Below the pieces are notes generated by a model. That model was not told the origin of the DNA and did no database searches. It saw only the letters and a list, made by a program, of their open reading frames with translations. From Candidatus Saccharimonadota bacterium (lineage in GTDB: Bacteria > Patescibacteriota > Saccharimonadia > Saccharimonadales > Saccharimonadaceae), in contig JAUMXR010000006.1 in NCBI GenBank assembly GCA_030528995.1, positions 1-37,450 of the forward strand: a stretch of DNA of 37,450 nucleotides, given 5' to 3'. Numbering within the stretch: the stretch's first letter is position 1; every line of letters begins with the position of its first letter. Shown piece after piece: positions 6,678 through 16,009 of this stretch. A program made the position numbers and the translations under genes.

Positions 6678-7130
6678 TTATTTCCTTTTGGCCTTCTGCT
6701 CCTTGAGAATATTTTCAAAGTCTTCTAAAGTCTTGAATTCACGGAAAACAGAGGCAAAACGGACATAGGCAACTTCATTCACTGCGGCTAAGACATCGAG
6801 GACGGCTTCACCGATTTGCTTACTGGTCACTTCGTCAGTATTATATGCGTAAAGAATCTCAGAGGCACGGTTGACAACATCTTCGACTTCGAGTTCGGAG
6901 TTGAAAAACTTGCCTACACTGCGGCGCACGGCTAATAGTAATTTGTCACGATCGTAAATCTCTTTGTTGCCATTGCGCTTAATAACAGTGAGTGGGGGCA
7001 TTTCGACGCGCTCGTAGGTTGTAAAACGATGGCCATCGCTGGACTCGCGCCGACGACGAATCATGGTCCCGTCAACTGTTTCGCGACTTTCCAGAACTTT
7101 ACTGTCTCCAATTCTAAATTGTCGGTCCAT
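6678..7130 (-). CDS. nrdR: NrdR-like regulator lacking the zinc-ribbon cysteines
   Basis: 150 aa, the normal NrdR length. NrdR represses ribonucleotide reductase genes through an N-terminal zinc ribbon that binds NrdR boxes and an ATP-cone that senses ATP/dATP. The surrounding signatures are clear (SKVLESRETVDGTMIRRRRE, HRFTTYERVE), and the ATP-cone follows (VIKRNGNKEIYDRDKL to the end). All four zinc cysteines are missing: the CPxC position reads RQFR and the second pair reads SSDG. There is no cysteine in the whole protein. No alternative upstream start restores them. The arginine patch is kept. The gene sits 17 nt after ftsZ with AGGAG before the ATG. Confidence 0.88.
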   Translation of the reverse strand: MDRQFRIGDSKVLESRETVDGTMIRRRRESSDGHRFTTYERVEMPPLTVIKRNGNKEIYDRDKLLLAVRRSVGKFFNSELEVEDVVNRASEILYAYNTDEVTSKQIGEAVLDVLAAVNEVAYVRFASVFREFKTLEDFENILKEQKAKRK

Positions 7131-7147
7131 CTGTTTGCTGGCTCCTA

Positions 7148-8308
7148 TTATTTCTTCTTGCGATTCTTAAAGCGTTCCCTCAATGATGGTGGTACATCCA
7201 TATCGTCGTCATGGTCTGGCGTAGGCTCTGGGGTTGGTTCGTTCTTGATGGAATCCCACATGTTGGATTTGTTCTCCAGGGCAAAATCCTTGGCTTCGGT
7301 GGATGGTTTCTCATTTTTGAAACTGGCTTCTTCAGGTTGTGCTGGTTCTGGCTCATTGTAGTAGTCGGAATCAAAGCCAGTAGCAACAACGGTAACAATT
7401 ATCTCGTCCTCCAACTCTGGGCGGATGCTGGCGCCAAAGATGATATTAGCGTCAGGTGAAACAGCGCCAGTGATAACTTCGGCGGCTTCTTGGATTTCGC
7501 TCATAGACATATCGTAGCCACCGGCGACACTAAAGAGTACGCCACGAGCACCTTCGATTTTGACTTCGATAAGTGGTGATTCTACAGCTTGCTGAGCGGC
7601 GATGACGGCGCGATTTTCCCCGCTGGCGCGACCGATACCCATAAGAGCAGAGCCGGCGTTCTTCATAATGGCTTTAACATCGGCAAAGTCTAGATTAATA
7701 AGTGAGTGTTCAGTGATTAATTCGGAAATGCCTTGGACGCCTTGGCGAAGAACATCGTCAGCGATTTTAAAGGTTTCAAGAAGTGGAGTACGGGGGTCAA
7801 TGGTCTGAAGGAGGCGGTCATTCGGAATAGTGATGAGTGCATCTACCTGGCGAGCAAGTTTATCAATAGCAACATCGGCGTTGGCTTTGCGACGAGCACC
7901 TTCAAAGGTGAATGGCTTCGTGGCGACGCCTACGGTGAGGATGTCTTTCTTGCGAGCCTCTTCGGCGACGATTGGACCGGCACCAGAGCCAGTACCACCG
8001 CCGGCACCGAGGGTGATGAAGACCATATCGGCACCGTCTAGGGCTTTATCGATGGCTTCCCTGCCTTCCTCGGCGGCTTCGCGACCTTTCTCTGGGTCAC
8101 CGCCGGCACCGAGGCCTTTACCAATGTGAACTTTGACATCGGCTGGTGAATGATGTAGGGCCTGAGCATCAGTATTGATGGCGACGAATTCTACACCAGA
8201 AAGACCCACTTCTTTCATCCTTTCGACTGCAGAACCACCGGCACCACCTACACCTACGACTTTAATACTTGCTTTACTTTCCACCTCTGTTGGTTTAACT
8301 TCTGGCAT
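7148..8308 (-). CDS. ftsZ: Cell division GTPase FtsZ
   Basis: 386 aa. The tubulin signature GAGGGTGSG is at residues 101-109, with the N-terminal VGVGGAGG loop and the T7/catalytic loop region (LINLDFADVKAIM) present. The C-terminus has a Pro/Glu-rich linker and the usual terminal peptide (MDVPPSLRERF) that binds FtsA and other partners, followed by a basic tail. FtsZ forms the division ring at midcell. The start has a ribosome-binding site (GAGG) and a TATAAT at 8334-8339. The gene is followed closely by nrdR and the thioredoxin-fold gene. Unusually, ftsA lies about 5 kb upstream, separated by the giant surface protein A. Confidence 0.98.
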   Translation of the reverse strand: MPEVKPTEVESKASIKVVGVGGAGGSAVERMKEVGLSGVEFVAINTDAQALHHSPADVKVHIGKGLGAGGDPEKGREAAEEGREAIDKALDGADMVFITLGAGGGTGSGAGPIVAEEARKKDILTVGVATKPFTFEGARRKANADVAIDKLARQVDALITIPNDRLLQTIDPRTPLLETFKIADDVLRQGVQGISELITEHSLINLDFADVKAIMKNAGSALMGIGRASGENRAVIAAQQAVESPLIEVKIEGARGVLFSVAGGYDMSMSEIQEAAEVITGAVSPDANIIFGASIRPELEDEIIVTVVATGFDSDYYNEPEPAQPEEASFKNEKPSTEAKDFALENKSNMWDSIKNEPTPEPTPDHDDDMDVPPSLRERFKNRKKK

Positions 8309-8333
8309 AACTACCTCACTTTACTTTGTAGTT

Positions 8334-8341
8334 ATTATACA
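8334..8341 (-). promoter_or_regulatory. Probable -10 of ftsZ
   Basis: Minus strand TGTATAAT, 25 nt before the ATG, leaving a short leader with AGTGAGG. It gives ftsZ its own promoter apart from ftsA. Confidence 0.5.
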
Positions 8342-8475
8342 CCTAATGAGGGGGTTTATCAAGGGTTAATTTGATAAAGTTAATTTGAGCGCTAGGAATA
8401 AGGTAATTGTTAGAAGAAGAGTCACTTCTTTGACTATAGAATCATGTTCGTATTATCGTCTTAAATTTACTAGCT

Positions 8476-11400
8476 CTATAAACCAGTCACACAGCGTATT
8501 GGGAAGCCATAGCCTTTCTCATTATAACCGCTAGAAACATTGGCCGGGAAGGCTTCATCTGGCTTGAGGGAGAAGAAGAATACAGAATTATTATTACTCT
8601 GGGCTAAGGCGGAATAGTACTCTGAATAATTTCCTAGATTATACACTATGCCATTGTCGGACACTGTACTGGAAAAAACATAATTATTAGGAAATGAACG
8701 GAACTTATTAGATGTAACGTGGCTACGATAGTTGCCTGCGACATCCATCTGTTCTGCGAAATAGTAAAAGCTACCTTTTATATTTTGATAACTCCCAAGG
8801 CCACCGTATGGTAATCTCCACCCCGTTGGACATAAATCGCCTTCGGTGGGTTCACCGGTGTTCCAAGAATAGGTACCATATCCCGCAGTAGCCGAATACC
8901 AGTTATAATAGTTTCCATAAGAGTAAGCCTTAATATTAAAGTTAGTATGGGCATATGGTCGAGAGGTGATCATGTTTTGAGTGAGGGAAGGAGTAATGTC
9001 GGCTGTCGTGTTGTCGGTATTAAGACGGGATTGGTTAAGACAGGCGGCAGAGTATTCGCGGCACCATCCATATGGAGCCGAAGTGGCATCAAATTGCTCG
9101 TTAGAAGAAGGTGAAAGAGAATTAGATTTAGTTGATGAACTGTAAATATTAGTAATAGGTAGAGTAGAATTATTGCTCTTTATATTAGTGTTTGAAGTGG
9201 ATAGCACTGTAGCTACTGTATTGCCATTTTCTTCGTGAGTATCAGCAAGCCTTAAGTTCTCTATCATCCAACAGGCACCGTCAACTAATTTAGCTACAGC
9301 ATAAACTTGGCCATCTCTAATATCTGTAAGGGCTGTAACGCTATTTCTAGATACGGCTAGAGTGCCAGTTGAACTATCGTAAGTAGTTGCGGTCATGGAG
9401 CTACATCCTGTCCAACTTTGAAGGTATACTGGATTACCGCCGTTAGTCTCAGCTGGTGCCCAGACGGCGTAAAGTGTAACAATTGGTGAGGCATTAAAGG
9501 CTGGAGCGGTAAATGTTTCGTTTGGTCCCCAGATTTTAGCATCGTTAGTATTGTCGTTGTCTGTGAGTTTACTCCAAGCATTGCTATCGGTACTCCAGCC
9601 CACGAAGCCATAGCCAGCTTTTTTGAAGTTAGAGGCGAAGAGGTCAAAGGTGTCGCCTTCGGATACATTGGTATGTGCTACCGATTTGATGCCTGTAGTT
9701 GCGTCAGTGGAACCCATACCGGTGCTATCATTATCAGAACCATTGCCTTCATATTGAACGGTATAGATTGGTGTCCAGTGAGCATAAAGCGTGATTTCGT
9801 CACCTGGATTAGCGCCTGTGATAGTATATGTGCTGCTCGTTAGATATGCTGTGCCAGTGCCGTCTGCATTAGTTGTCCATTCTTTGATTTTCCACCCAGA
9901 AAGATTAGTCCAGGTGTTGTAAGCCTTCAATGTGGCAGAACCATTGCCAGAGGAATTTAGGTTAATCTTTTGTGTCGATGTACTAGTGGATTTAGCATCC
10001 GTACAGTTAGCGTCGTTGGGTGCCCAAGTCTTACAATTATGTACATAAGTAATCGTATATTGTGGTACCCACTGAGCATAAAGGGTAATGGCGCCGTTTG
10101 GTTGGAGGTTAAGATTGTTGAGTGAGGCGCCGGCAGCAATGGAAGTGCCAGAACCATCAGCCGAAGTATTCCAGCTGTCAAAGGCCCAACCGTCCCTAAT
10201 GAAGCCATTGGTCATTGCATTAGTACTGTTTATTTCTACATTGGTTTGAGATGCAGTAGTGCCGGTTACTGGATATTCGGTAGTACCATTACCATCGTAA
10301 TTAACAGTAACAGTGCCATTATTGGCAATACATCTTACGGATTCACCGTATCTCTTGTAGTTGCTACTGTAGCTAGCAGTACTATAAGCCGTTGTGTAAT
10401 AAGCGTAAGATGCGCTGTAGTTCGTTGAAGTCCAGAGTCTAATAGCGCTGGTTTGAGACGTAAAGCTAGTGCCATTACGATAACCTGCATAGATAAAGCT
10501 ATATGGAGCGGCACTCATCTTGGCATAGGTGGTGTTACCGGAAACAGTTCTAAGATTGTTGTACTGTGTACTAGTTGGTAAGTCCCAACCTTTTGGACAG
10601 ATGGAAGTAGTGATGTTTTGAGAAGTAGAATAAGCTGTAGTAGAGGCAATAGCAGCGGCATAACTATAATAACTACCATAAGTATTATCCGTAAGTATCT
10701 TAGGGCTAACATAAGTAGCATCACTATTCGTAGTTTCAAAATCAGTAGTAGAGGCTGGAGCTTTGAAGGTGATACCCGTTGGAAGGTCAGTATCGTATGG
10801 GGTAAGAAGTACATCGGTGTTGTTGCCATAGTTTAGGTTCTTAGTAAGCCAAAGTTCGCCATCGGCTAGTTTAGCTACAGTATAAGATTGTCCATCACGA
10901 GCATCAATGAGATTATAAGTGCCAGTAGTTGCATCTGCTATGGAGAGACTGGCCTTCATGCCTGGTTTTACGTCTTGGAGACAAACTGCATCAGTGGACG
11001 CATTACCTGTACCGATAGTTGTAGCAGTAGGATTACAGCTATTATTGGTCCAGATGGCATAAAGGGTAGTATTTGGATTCTTGGTAGTAAAGCTGCTACC
11101 AGGTTGAGCTTCATTTCCTTTTTCATCCATCCAGCCAGCGAAAGTATAGCCAGAACGGGTGGGAACAGTATTAGTTATCGTAAAGGTTGCCAAACCATTA
11201 GCAGTAGTGGATTGCGAACCTGGAGCACTAGAACCGCCGTTAGCATCATAGGTTAAAGTATAAGTTTGCGAATCGGAATTGATACAACGGATAGTTTGTC
11301 CATAATGCTTTGAACTAGAACCTCCAGTACCTGGGAAAACATTTTCCGAAGAATACAAAGTGAATATATAAGAGGAGGTAGAAGAACTATGAGCCGTAGA

Positions 11401-13155
11401 TGTCCAGTAATCACCACGAAAACCATAATTGCCATAGCCACCGTTCCAAACGGCGCCAGAATAGGTATAATTATTTGGATATCTACGAAAGGCTTCATTA
11501 GCTGTATCACCAGCGATGTTTTTGGTAGTCGTATCATAGAAAGAAGTACCTGAATTTGGGTTACTTTCGTATGCACTTAACCCCATAATTTTGTAACCTA
11601 AGTTATAAAAATCACGATATGTTGACAATTCTCCGGTAACATTTACGCCACTTGTATTACCAGCTGGATAACCCTTTCCGCCGGTTGGTAAATGCCACCC
11701 GGCTGGACAAATAGATGTGCTTGTAGTTGAGTTGTTGTCTGTGTTATTAGGGGTTAAGTCCGCAATAGCGGCATGCCAAGTATAATAATTACCATAGCTA
11801 TACAGTGCTGAGTTGTTTTCCGTTGGGTTTAGTGCTCTGTTTTGTGTGTTTTTATTATTATAACGAGGAAATCTGGAGCCCGCATTGCTGGTGCCTATGT
11901 TTATTGTACCATTATTACCGTTTGTGCTATACATGCTATTGGCGACAGAACTAGCGCCGAACTTATCTGGAGTTTCTGGGTCAGCTAAGCCTCCGAAGTT
12001 ACCATAGGTAGCAGATGTGCCATAACCTTGAGCTAGCAGACCATCAGAATTGTGAGCCGCATCGTTGTCTAACCTTAGGTTCTCAATCATCCAGCACTTG
12101 CCATCAGCCAGTCTAGCTACAGCATAGGTATCGTTGTCACGTTGGTCAGTTAGGGCAGTGACGCTGTTTTTGGTGAGGTCTAGAGCTCCGGTATTTGAGT
12201 CGTAGGTAGAAGTATCTAGGTTGTTACAACCCATCCAGCCTTGGAGGTTGCCTTGGCTTTGTAGCCAGACGGCATAGAGTTTAACTATACCATCATTGTC
12301 AGTATCTAAGTCGGTAAATCCTGCTGGAAGAGTAACATCTTCTTGTGGACCATAGACGATTGGGTTATTGGTATTATCATTGTCTAGGAGTTTAGCCCCA
12401 GCATTTGGATCAGTACTCCAACCAGCAAAGCCATAGCCGGTTCTAGAGAAGTTACTAGCGACAAGAGAGACTGTATCACCATCTTTTACGCCAGTATGGA
12501 TTACTCCAGTACCAACTGCCCCCATAGTACCTTCATCAGCATTATTACCATCATAGGCAATGTTTACAGTAAGACATGTAGCATCCATCACTACGGTATA
12601 GGCAATGGAAGTATTGTTAGAGAAAGTATAACTACCAGGAGCCATGCTAGTATTTACGGCAGTACCATAGTAGACTGGGATGGTAGTATCTATATCACTG
12701 TCTGGACTGGCAGTTTGGGAAGGAGTCTTTAGTGTAGTGGGGGTGCTAGTGAGTGCTTTAAATACGCCTGTTCCACTATTTGCCGTCAAACTATATCCCC
12801 ATTTATTGGCATTAGCTGAGTTATTAAGAGCACTAGTACCGTTTACTGGAGAGAAGTAAGTACCGGATGTATTATTAGTGCTATCGCCATTGAGATATAG
12901 GTTATTATCAGTAGGTCCTGCTATAGTCATTGTATAACCAGCACGACAGTTGCTAATAATATTTACATTATCAGTTACAACCGTAGTTCCTATACCACCA
13001 TCTGCAGAAGGCATTACATTAGCTGTGACTGAGCCGGAAGTGGAGACGGTTAATGAATAGGCAGAGACGGAAGAAGAGTGATTCAAGGAGACAAAAACAC
13101 CTGTCAAAATAAAACCAATTACTGCGATAATGTTTGTGATTGTTTTCTTTTGCAT
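8476..13155 (-). CDS. Giant secreted FISUMP/Flg_new-repeat surface protein A
   Basis: 1559 aa. A signal peptide ends near SSVSAYS (about residue 33). Residues about 33-190 are a Thr/Ser/Asn-rich domain almost identical to that of protein B. Next come a Listeria/Bacteroides-type repeat (about 195-300, GYGFAGWST...LYAVW), FISUMP domain 1 (about 315-625, ALTDQRDNDTYAVARL ... ICPAGWHLPT ... IRCI), a repeat (about 630-703), FISUMP 2 (about 745-945), three repeats (about 948-1240) and FISUMP 3 (about 1250-1559). FISUMP domains belong to the C-type-lectin/sulfatase-modifying-like superfold of many surface ligands. There is no LPXTG or C-terminal membrane anchor, so attachment is unknown. It lies between ftsA and ftsZ, with its own promoter and AAGGTG before the ATG. 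Confidence 0.9.
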   Translation of the reverse strand: MQKKTITNIIAVIGFILTGVFVSLNHSSSVSAYSLTVSTSGSVTANVMPSADGGIGTTVVTDNVNIISNCRAGYTMTIAGPTDNNLYLNGDSTNNTSGTYFSPVNGTSALNNSANANKWGYSLTANSGTGVFKALTSTPTTLKTPSQTASPDSDIDTTIPVYYGTAVNTSMAPGSYTFSNNTSIAYTVVMDATCLTVNIAYDGNNADEGTMGAVGTGVIHTGVKDGDTVSLVASNFSRTGYGFAGWSTDPNAGAKLLDNDNTNNPIVYGPQEDVTLPAGFTDLDTDNDGIVKLYAVWLQSQGNLQGWMGCNNLDTSTYDSNTGALDLTKNSVTALTDQRDNDTYAVARLADGKCWMIENLRLDNDAAHNSDGLLAQGYGTSATYGNFGGLADPETPDKFGASSVANSMYSTNGNNGTINIGTSNAGSRFPRYNNKNTQNRALNPTENNSALYSYGNYYTWHAAIADLTPNNTDNNSTTSTSICPAGWHLPTGGKGYPAGNTSGVNVTGELSTYRDFYNLGYKIMGLSAYESNPNSGTSFYDTTTKNIAGDTANEAFRRYPNNYTYSGAVWNGGYGNYGFRGDYWTSTAHSSSTSSYIFTLYSSENVFPGTGGSSSKHYGQTIRCINSDSQTYTLTYDANGGSSAPGSQSTTANGLATFTITNTVPTRSGYTFAGWMDEKGNEAQPGSSFTTKNPNTTLYAIWTNNSCNPTATTIGTGNASTDAVCLQDVKPGMKASLSIADATTGTYNLIDARDGQSYTVAKLADGELWLTKNLNYGNNTDVLLTPYDTDLPTGITFKAPASTTDFETTNSDATYVSPKILTDNTYGSYYSYAAAIASTTAYSTSQNITTSICPKGWDLPTSTQYNNLRTVSGNTTYAKMSAAPYSFIYAGYRNGTSFTSQTSAIRLWTSTNYSASYAYYTTAYSTASYSSNYKRYGESVRCIANNGTVTVNYDGNGTTEYPVTGTTASQTNVEINSTNAMTNGFIRDGWAFDSWNTSADGSGTSIAAGASLNNLNLQPNGAITLYAQWVPQYTITYVHNCKTWAPNDANCTDAKSTSTSTQKINLNSSGNGSATLKAYNTWTNLSGWKIKEWTTNADGTGTAYLTSSTYTITGANPGDEITLYAHWTPIYTVQYEGNGSDNDSTGMGSTDATTGIKSVAHTNVSEGDTFDLFASNFKKAGYGFVGWSTDSNAWSKLTDNDNTNDAKIWGPNETFTAPAFNASPIVTLYAVWAPAETNGGNPVYLQSWTGCSSMTATTYDSSTGTLAVSRNSVTALTDIRDGQVYAVAKLVDGACWMIENLRLADTHEENGNTVATVLSTSNTNIKSNNSTLPITNIYSSSTKSNSLSPSSNEQFDATSAPYGWCREYSAACLNQSRLNTDNTTADITPSLTQNMITSRPYAHTNFNIKAYSYGNYYNWYSATAGYGTYSWNTGEPTEGDLCPTGWRLPYGGLGSYQNIKGSFYYFAEQMDVAGNYRSHVTSNKFRSFPNNYVFSSTVSDNGIVYNLGNYSEYYSALAQSNNNSVFFFSLKPDEAFPANVSSGYNEKGYGFPIRCVTGL

Positions 13156-13200
13156 CTAAAACACCTTTTTATTAAAATATATAACCTCTGTCTAAATAGT

Positions 13201-13229
13201 ATTATATAGCGGTTATGTTTATAATGCAA
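13201..13229 (-). promoter_or_regulatory. Promoter of surface protein A
   Basis: Minus strand TTGCAT (13224-13229), 17 nt, TATAAT (13201-13206). The same TTGCAT -35 and 17-nt spacing occur before protein B, so the two genes share a promoter layout. The leader is about 40 nt. Confidence 0.75.
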
Positions 13230-13262
13230 GAGTTTTGAACAAAGGTTTTCCACAATTTATGG

Positions 13263-14507
13263 TTAAAATTTGGAGAAGATTTTCTTGATGAAGCCGAAGG
13301 GGTTGGAGCTGGAGCCGGAAGGTTTCTTGTGGGATTTCTTGGATTTTTTGCCGGGGGCTGTAGCGAGGTCGCCAGATTCGGCGGCGATGATAGCAAGGCC
13401 AACGGCAGTAGCAAATTCTGGCTTGGCGACAGATTCGGCAACGCCGCCTAATACGACTGGTATACCAATCTTGACGGCAGCTTCGAGGGCCTGCTTAGCA
13501 AAAACTTCAATGTCACGCATTTTGGCACCACCACCGGTGAGGATGATACCTTCGGGTAAGCGTTGGTCATAATGGGCGGCTTTTAGCTTCTTGCGAACCT
13601 CGGCAAAGATTTCGTCGAGACGGGCTTTCACGACTTCTTCGACTTCTTTACGGTCGAAGGTGCGTTCGTTGTTCTTCCCTACTTTGATGGCGAGGGATTT
13701 TTCGGATTCAAAATCTCCTGTAATAAAACGAGTTTTGATTTCTTCGGCCAGGTCAGGGTCAATCGCTAGAACAATAGCAAGATCATTGGTAATATTATTG
13801 GAGCCGACTGGAATGACGCCGACATATTGCAAATCGCCTTCTTCGTAAACGGCAATGCCAGTAGTGGCGGCACCAAAGTCGATCACTGCGACGCCGTTTT
13901 CCTTTTGCTTCTCAGTGAGAACGGCTTTAGCAGCAGCAACGGGACTAGGAATGAGGCGAAGAGCTTCGACGTCAGCAGCGAGAGTAGTTTTCTTGAGATT
14001 CTCGCAGTTTGGCGTAAGAGCAGAAATGACATTAGCGCGCATTTCTAGACGAGCGCCGGACATACCAAGAGGGTTTTTGATGCCGCCCTGACCGTCGAGG
14101 GCATATTCAAGTGGGACAACATCTAGGACATCGCGATTAGCCGGAATACGACCAGATACGGCAACGCCTTCTACGCGATCTAAATCTTCGTCGTTAATTT
14201 CGTGCTCTACGGTGCCAACAGCAATCATGCCTTCAGTGTGGGTAGAAATTACCGTGGAACCATTAATAGAAACATAAGCACTGCGAACATCGTATCCGCC
14301 CATGCGTTCAGCATCACCGAGCATTTTGTCGATGGCGCCAGCTGGGCCGGCGAGATTAGCGGGAACGCCTTTGCGCATCCCGGCAGATTTACCTTCGTTG
14401 TATCCTACTATGGCGATTTCGCCAGATTTGTTGACGCTGGCGATGACGGCACGAACGTTGTCCGTTCCCACGTCTAGGCCAGTGACAAAGCGCTTATTCT
14501 CATCCAT
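13263..14507 (-). CDS. ftsA: Cell division protein FtsA
   Basis: 414 aa from the ATG at 14507. An actin-fold ATPase that tethers FtsZ to the membrane. Visible are phosphate 1 (TGLDVGTDNVRAVI), the SHS2/1C domain region (AYVSINGSTVISTHTEG), phosphate 2 (VAVIDFGAATTGIAVYEEGD) and the adenosine motif (GIILTGGGAKMRDIE). A lysine/serine-rich linker leads to a C-terminal amphipathic helix (NPFGFIKKIFSKF), the membrane-targeting sequence of the family. An upstream in-frame ATG at 14543 is rejected because the extended -10 (14514-14522) lies between it and the chosen ATG. The next gene downstream is surface protein A instead of ftsZ. Confidence 0.96.
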   Translation of the reverse strand: MDENKRFVTGLDVGTDNVRAVIASVNKSGEIAIVGYNEGKSAGMRKGVPANLAGPAGAIDKMLGDAERMGGYDVRSAYVSINGSTVISTHTEGMIAVGTVEHEINDEDLDRVEGVAVSGRIPANRDVLDVVPLEYALDGQGGIKNPLGMSGARLEMRANVISALTPNCENLKKTTLAADVEALRLIPSPVAAAKAVLTEKQKENGVAVIDFGAATTGIAVYEEGDLQYVGVIPVGSNNITNDLAIVLAIDPDLAEEIKTRFITGDFESEKSLAIKVGKNNERTFDRKEVEEVVKARLDEIFAEVRKKLKAAHYDQRLPEGIILTGGGAKMRDIEVFAKQALEAAVKIGIPVVLGGVAESVAKPEFATAVGLAIIAAESGDLATAPGKKSKKSHKKPSGSSSNPFGFIKKIFSKF

Positions 14508-14513
14508 AGCTTT

Positions 14514-14522
14514 ATTATAACA
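14514..14522 (-). promoter_or_regulatory. Extended -10 promoter of ftsA
   Basis: Minus strand TGTTATAAT, with the ATG starting 6 nt downstream. Leaderless layout. Confidence 0.7.
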
Positions 14523-14568
14523 TAACTTTATTAATGCAATCAAATAATACTTTTCGGGGGACGGATTG

Positions 14569-15363
14569 CTAATCTGGTAGAGTTAGAATCTCATAGCCGT
14601 CATGAGTGACGAGGACGGTGTGCTCACAGTGGCAGCCGATGGAGCCGTCTTTCATGCGGACGGTCCAGTTACTGTCTTTGTCAACATAGTTAGCCGGCTT
14701 ACCAAGACAAGACATGGGTTCAATGCAGATAGTATCGCCTTCAACAAGTTTGTAACCTCGGCCTTTTTTGCCGTAATTCGGGACTTCGGGGGCTTCGTGC
14801 ATGGACTTGCCGATGCCATGGCCGATATAATTTTCGATGACACCGAGATGGCCTTTTCTCAAAACTTGTTCCACAGCGTGGCCAACGTCACCGATATGGG
14901 CGCCAGGCTTTACTTGTTCAATTCCCTCCCACATAGACGATTCGGTGACTTGAAGCATTTGTTTGACGGCTGGGTTTGATTTATTGCCAACGAGCATAGT
15001 AAAAGCGGAATCGGTGAAATAACCTTCATAATAAATATCCAAATCAAAGGAAACTTTGTCACCTTCTTCTAATGGCTCATCGGTGGGAGCGCCATGAACT
15101 AGAGCATCATTTACGGAAATACAAATGGCGCCGGGAAATTCATAATCAAGCATATCATAGGCGACCTCAGCACCGCGTTTGGTGATTTCCTTGCGGACCC
15201 AAGCATCGATTTGCTTCCCTGTCATGCCGGGTTTGACATAGGCTTTGAGGTCTTTTAGGAGATTGCCGAGGATTTTGCCGCCTTTACGCATGGCGGAGAT
15301 TTTACGTTCTACCTCGCTTCGGGAGGCGGTTTCAACGTTAATAATCCCCTGTTTATTCGCCAT
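14569..15363 (-). CDS. map: Methionine aminopeptidase type I
   Basis: 264 aa. Removes the initiator methionine from new proteins. The metal-binding set of the family is visible in order: Asp in SFDLDIYYEG, Asp in FTDSAFT, His in IGHGIGKSMHE, Glu in ICIEPM and Glu in CHCEHTVLV. There is no N-terminal zinc extension. The start at 15363 (MANKQG) overlaps the last 11 nt of adk, implying translational coupling; an alternative start at 15387 would overlap adk by 35 nt. adk-map adjacency is common in bacteria, but here the pair is detached from secY and the ribosomal protein operon. Confidence 0.95.
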   Translation of the reverse strand: MANKQGIINVETASRSEVERKISAMRKGGKILGNLLKDLKAYVKPGMTGKQIDAWVRKEITKRGAEVAYDMLDYEFPGAICISVNDALVHGAPTDEPLEEGDKVSFDLDIYYEGYFTDSAFTMLVGNKSNPAVKQMLQVTESSMWEGIEQVKPGAHIGDVGHAVEQVLRKGHLGVIENYIGHGIGKSMHEAPEVPNYGKKGRGYKLVEGDTICIEPMSCLGKPANYVDKDSNWTVRMKDGSIGCHCEHTVLVTHDGYEILTLPD

Positions 15364-15946
15364 AGCTCTTCTCGATCTCTCCACCATTTACGTCATCGTT
15401 TTGCTCAGTAGCATCGGGATTCATCTGCTTGACAACTGCCACCAAGCGAGCAGTAACTTCTTCAATTTTACCAACACCATCGACGTGTTCGATGGGTATA
15501 TTCTTGGCCTCTAGCAGAGGTAGGATTGAACTAATATTTTGTTCAAAGACAGCAAAGCGGCGGTCGATAGACTCTTTTTCCTTGTCGTCATCGCGACCAC
15601 GAAGAGCAAGACGTTCGTATAGCTCGTCTTTGGGGACATCAAGGATGATAGCGCCGTCAATTTTATCTGCCATCGTATCTACGACATACTTTGCCTGTTC
15701 GACATTGCGGGGGTAACCATCCAGAACCAAATCAAAACCTTCGGCTTCAGCTTTTTTGATTTGCTTATCCATTAGTTTAATAACATCTTCGTCTGGAATG
15801 AGATTGCCGTTGTTGATGATGTCATCATAATCACCAGTTTGACGAATGGCTTCGCCAACTGATAGCCAGCGCCAACCAAAAAGCTCAGACAATGCTTTGC
15901 CCTGAGTGCCTTTACCAGAACCTGCTAAACCAAATAATATAATCAT
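15353..15946 (-). CDS. adk: Adenylate kinase
   Basis: 197 aa. Interconverts ATP + AMP and 2 ADP. P-loop GLAGSGKGT at residues 6-14, AMP-binding DGYPRNVEQA, and the arginine-bearing RLALRGRDDDKEK segment. The LID is short and without zinc cysteines. The C-terminus has an acidic tail of about 25 residues beyond the usual fold. An AAAGGAG ribosome-binding site precedes the ATG, and an extended -10 (TGCTATAAT) lies at 15963-15971, so adk-map is its own transcription unit. Confidence 0.95.
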   Translation of the reverse strand: MIILFGLAGSGKGTQGKALSELFGWRWLSVGEAIRQTGDYDDIINNGNLIPDEDVIKLMDKQIKKAEAEGFDLVLDGYPRNVEQAKYVVDTMADKIDGAIILDVPKDELYERLALRGRDDDKEKESIDRRFAVFEQNISSILPLLEAKNIPIEHVDGVGKIEEVTARLVAVVKQMNPDATEQNDDVNGGEIEKSYGE

Positions 15947-15962
15947 AATACTCCTTTATCAT

Positions 15963-15971
15963 ATTATAGCA
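15963..15971 (-). promoter_or_regulatory. Extended -10 promoter of adk-map
   Basis: Minus strand TGCTATAAT, about 17 nt before the ATG. The short leader carries AAAGGAG. Confidence 0.6.
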
Positions 15972-16009
15972 TAATTCCGGGTACGTTACGGTTGTATTAT
16001 TGCGAGAAG

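Noticed and set aside
9393-12732. Several open frames of 60-120 codons on both strands within surface gene A
   Set aside because: They are shadows of a repetitive Thr/Ser/Asn-rich gene, with no ribosome-binding sites and low-complexity products.
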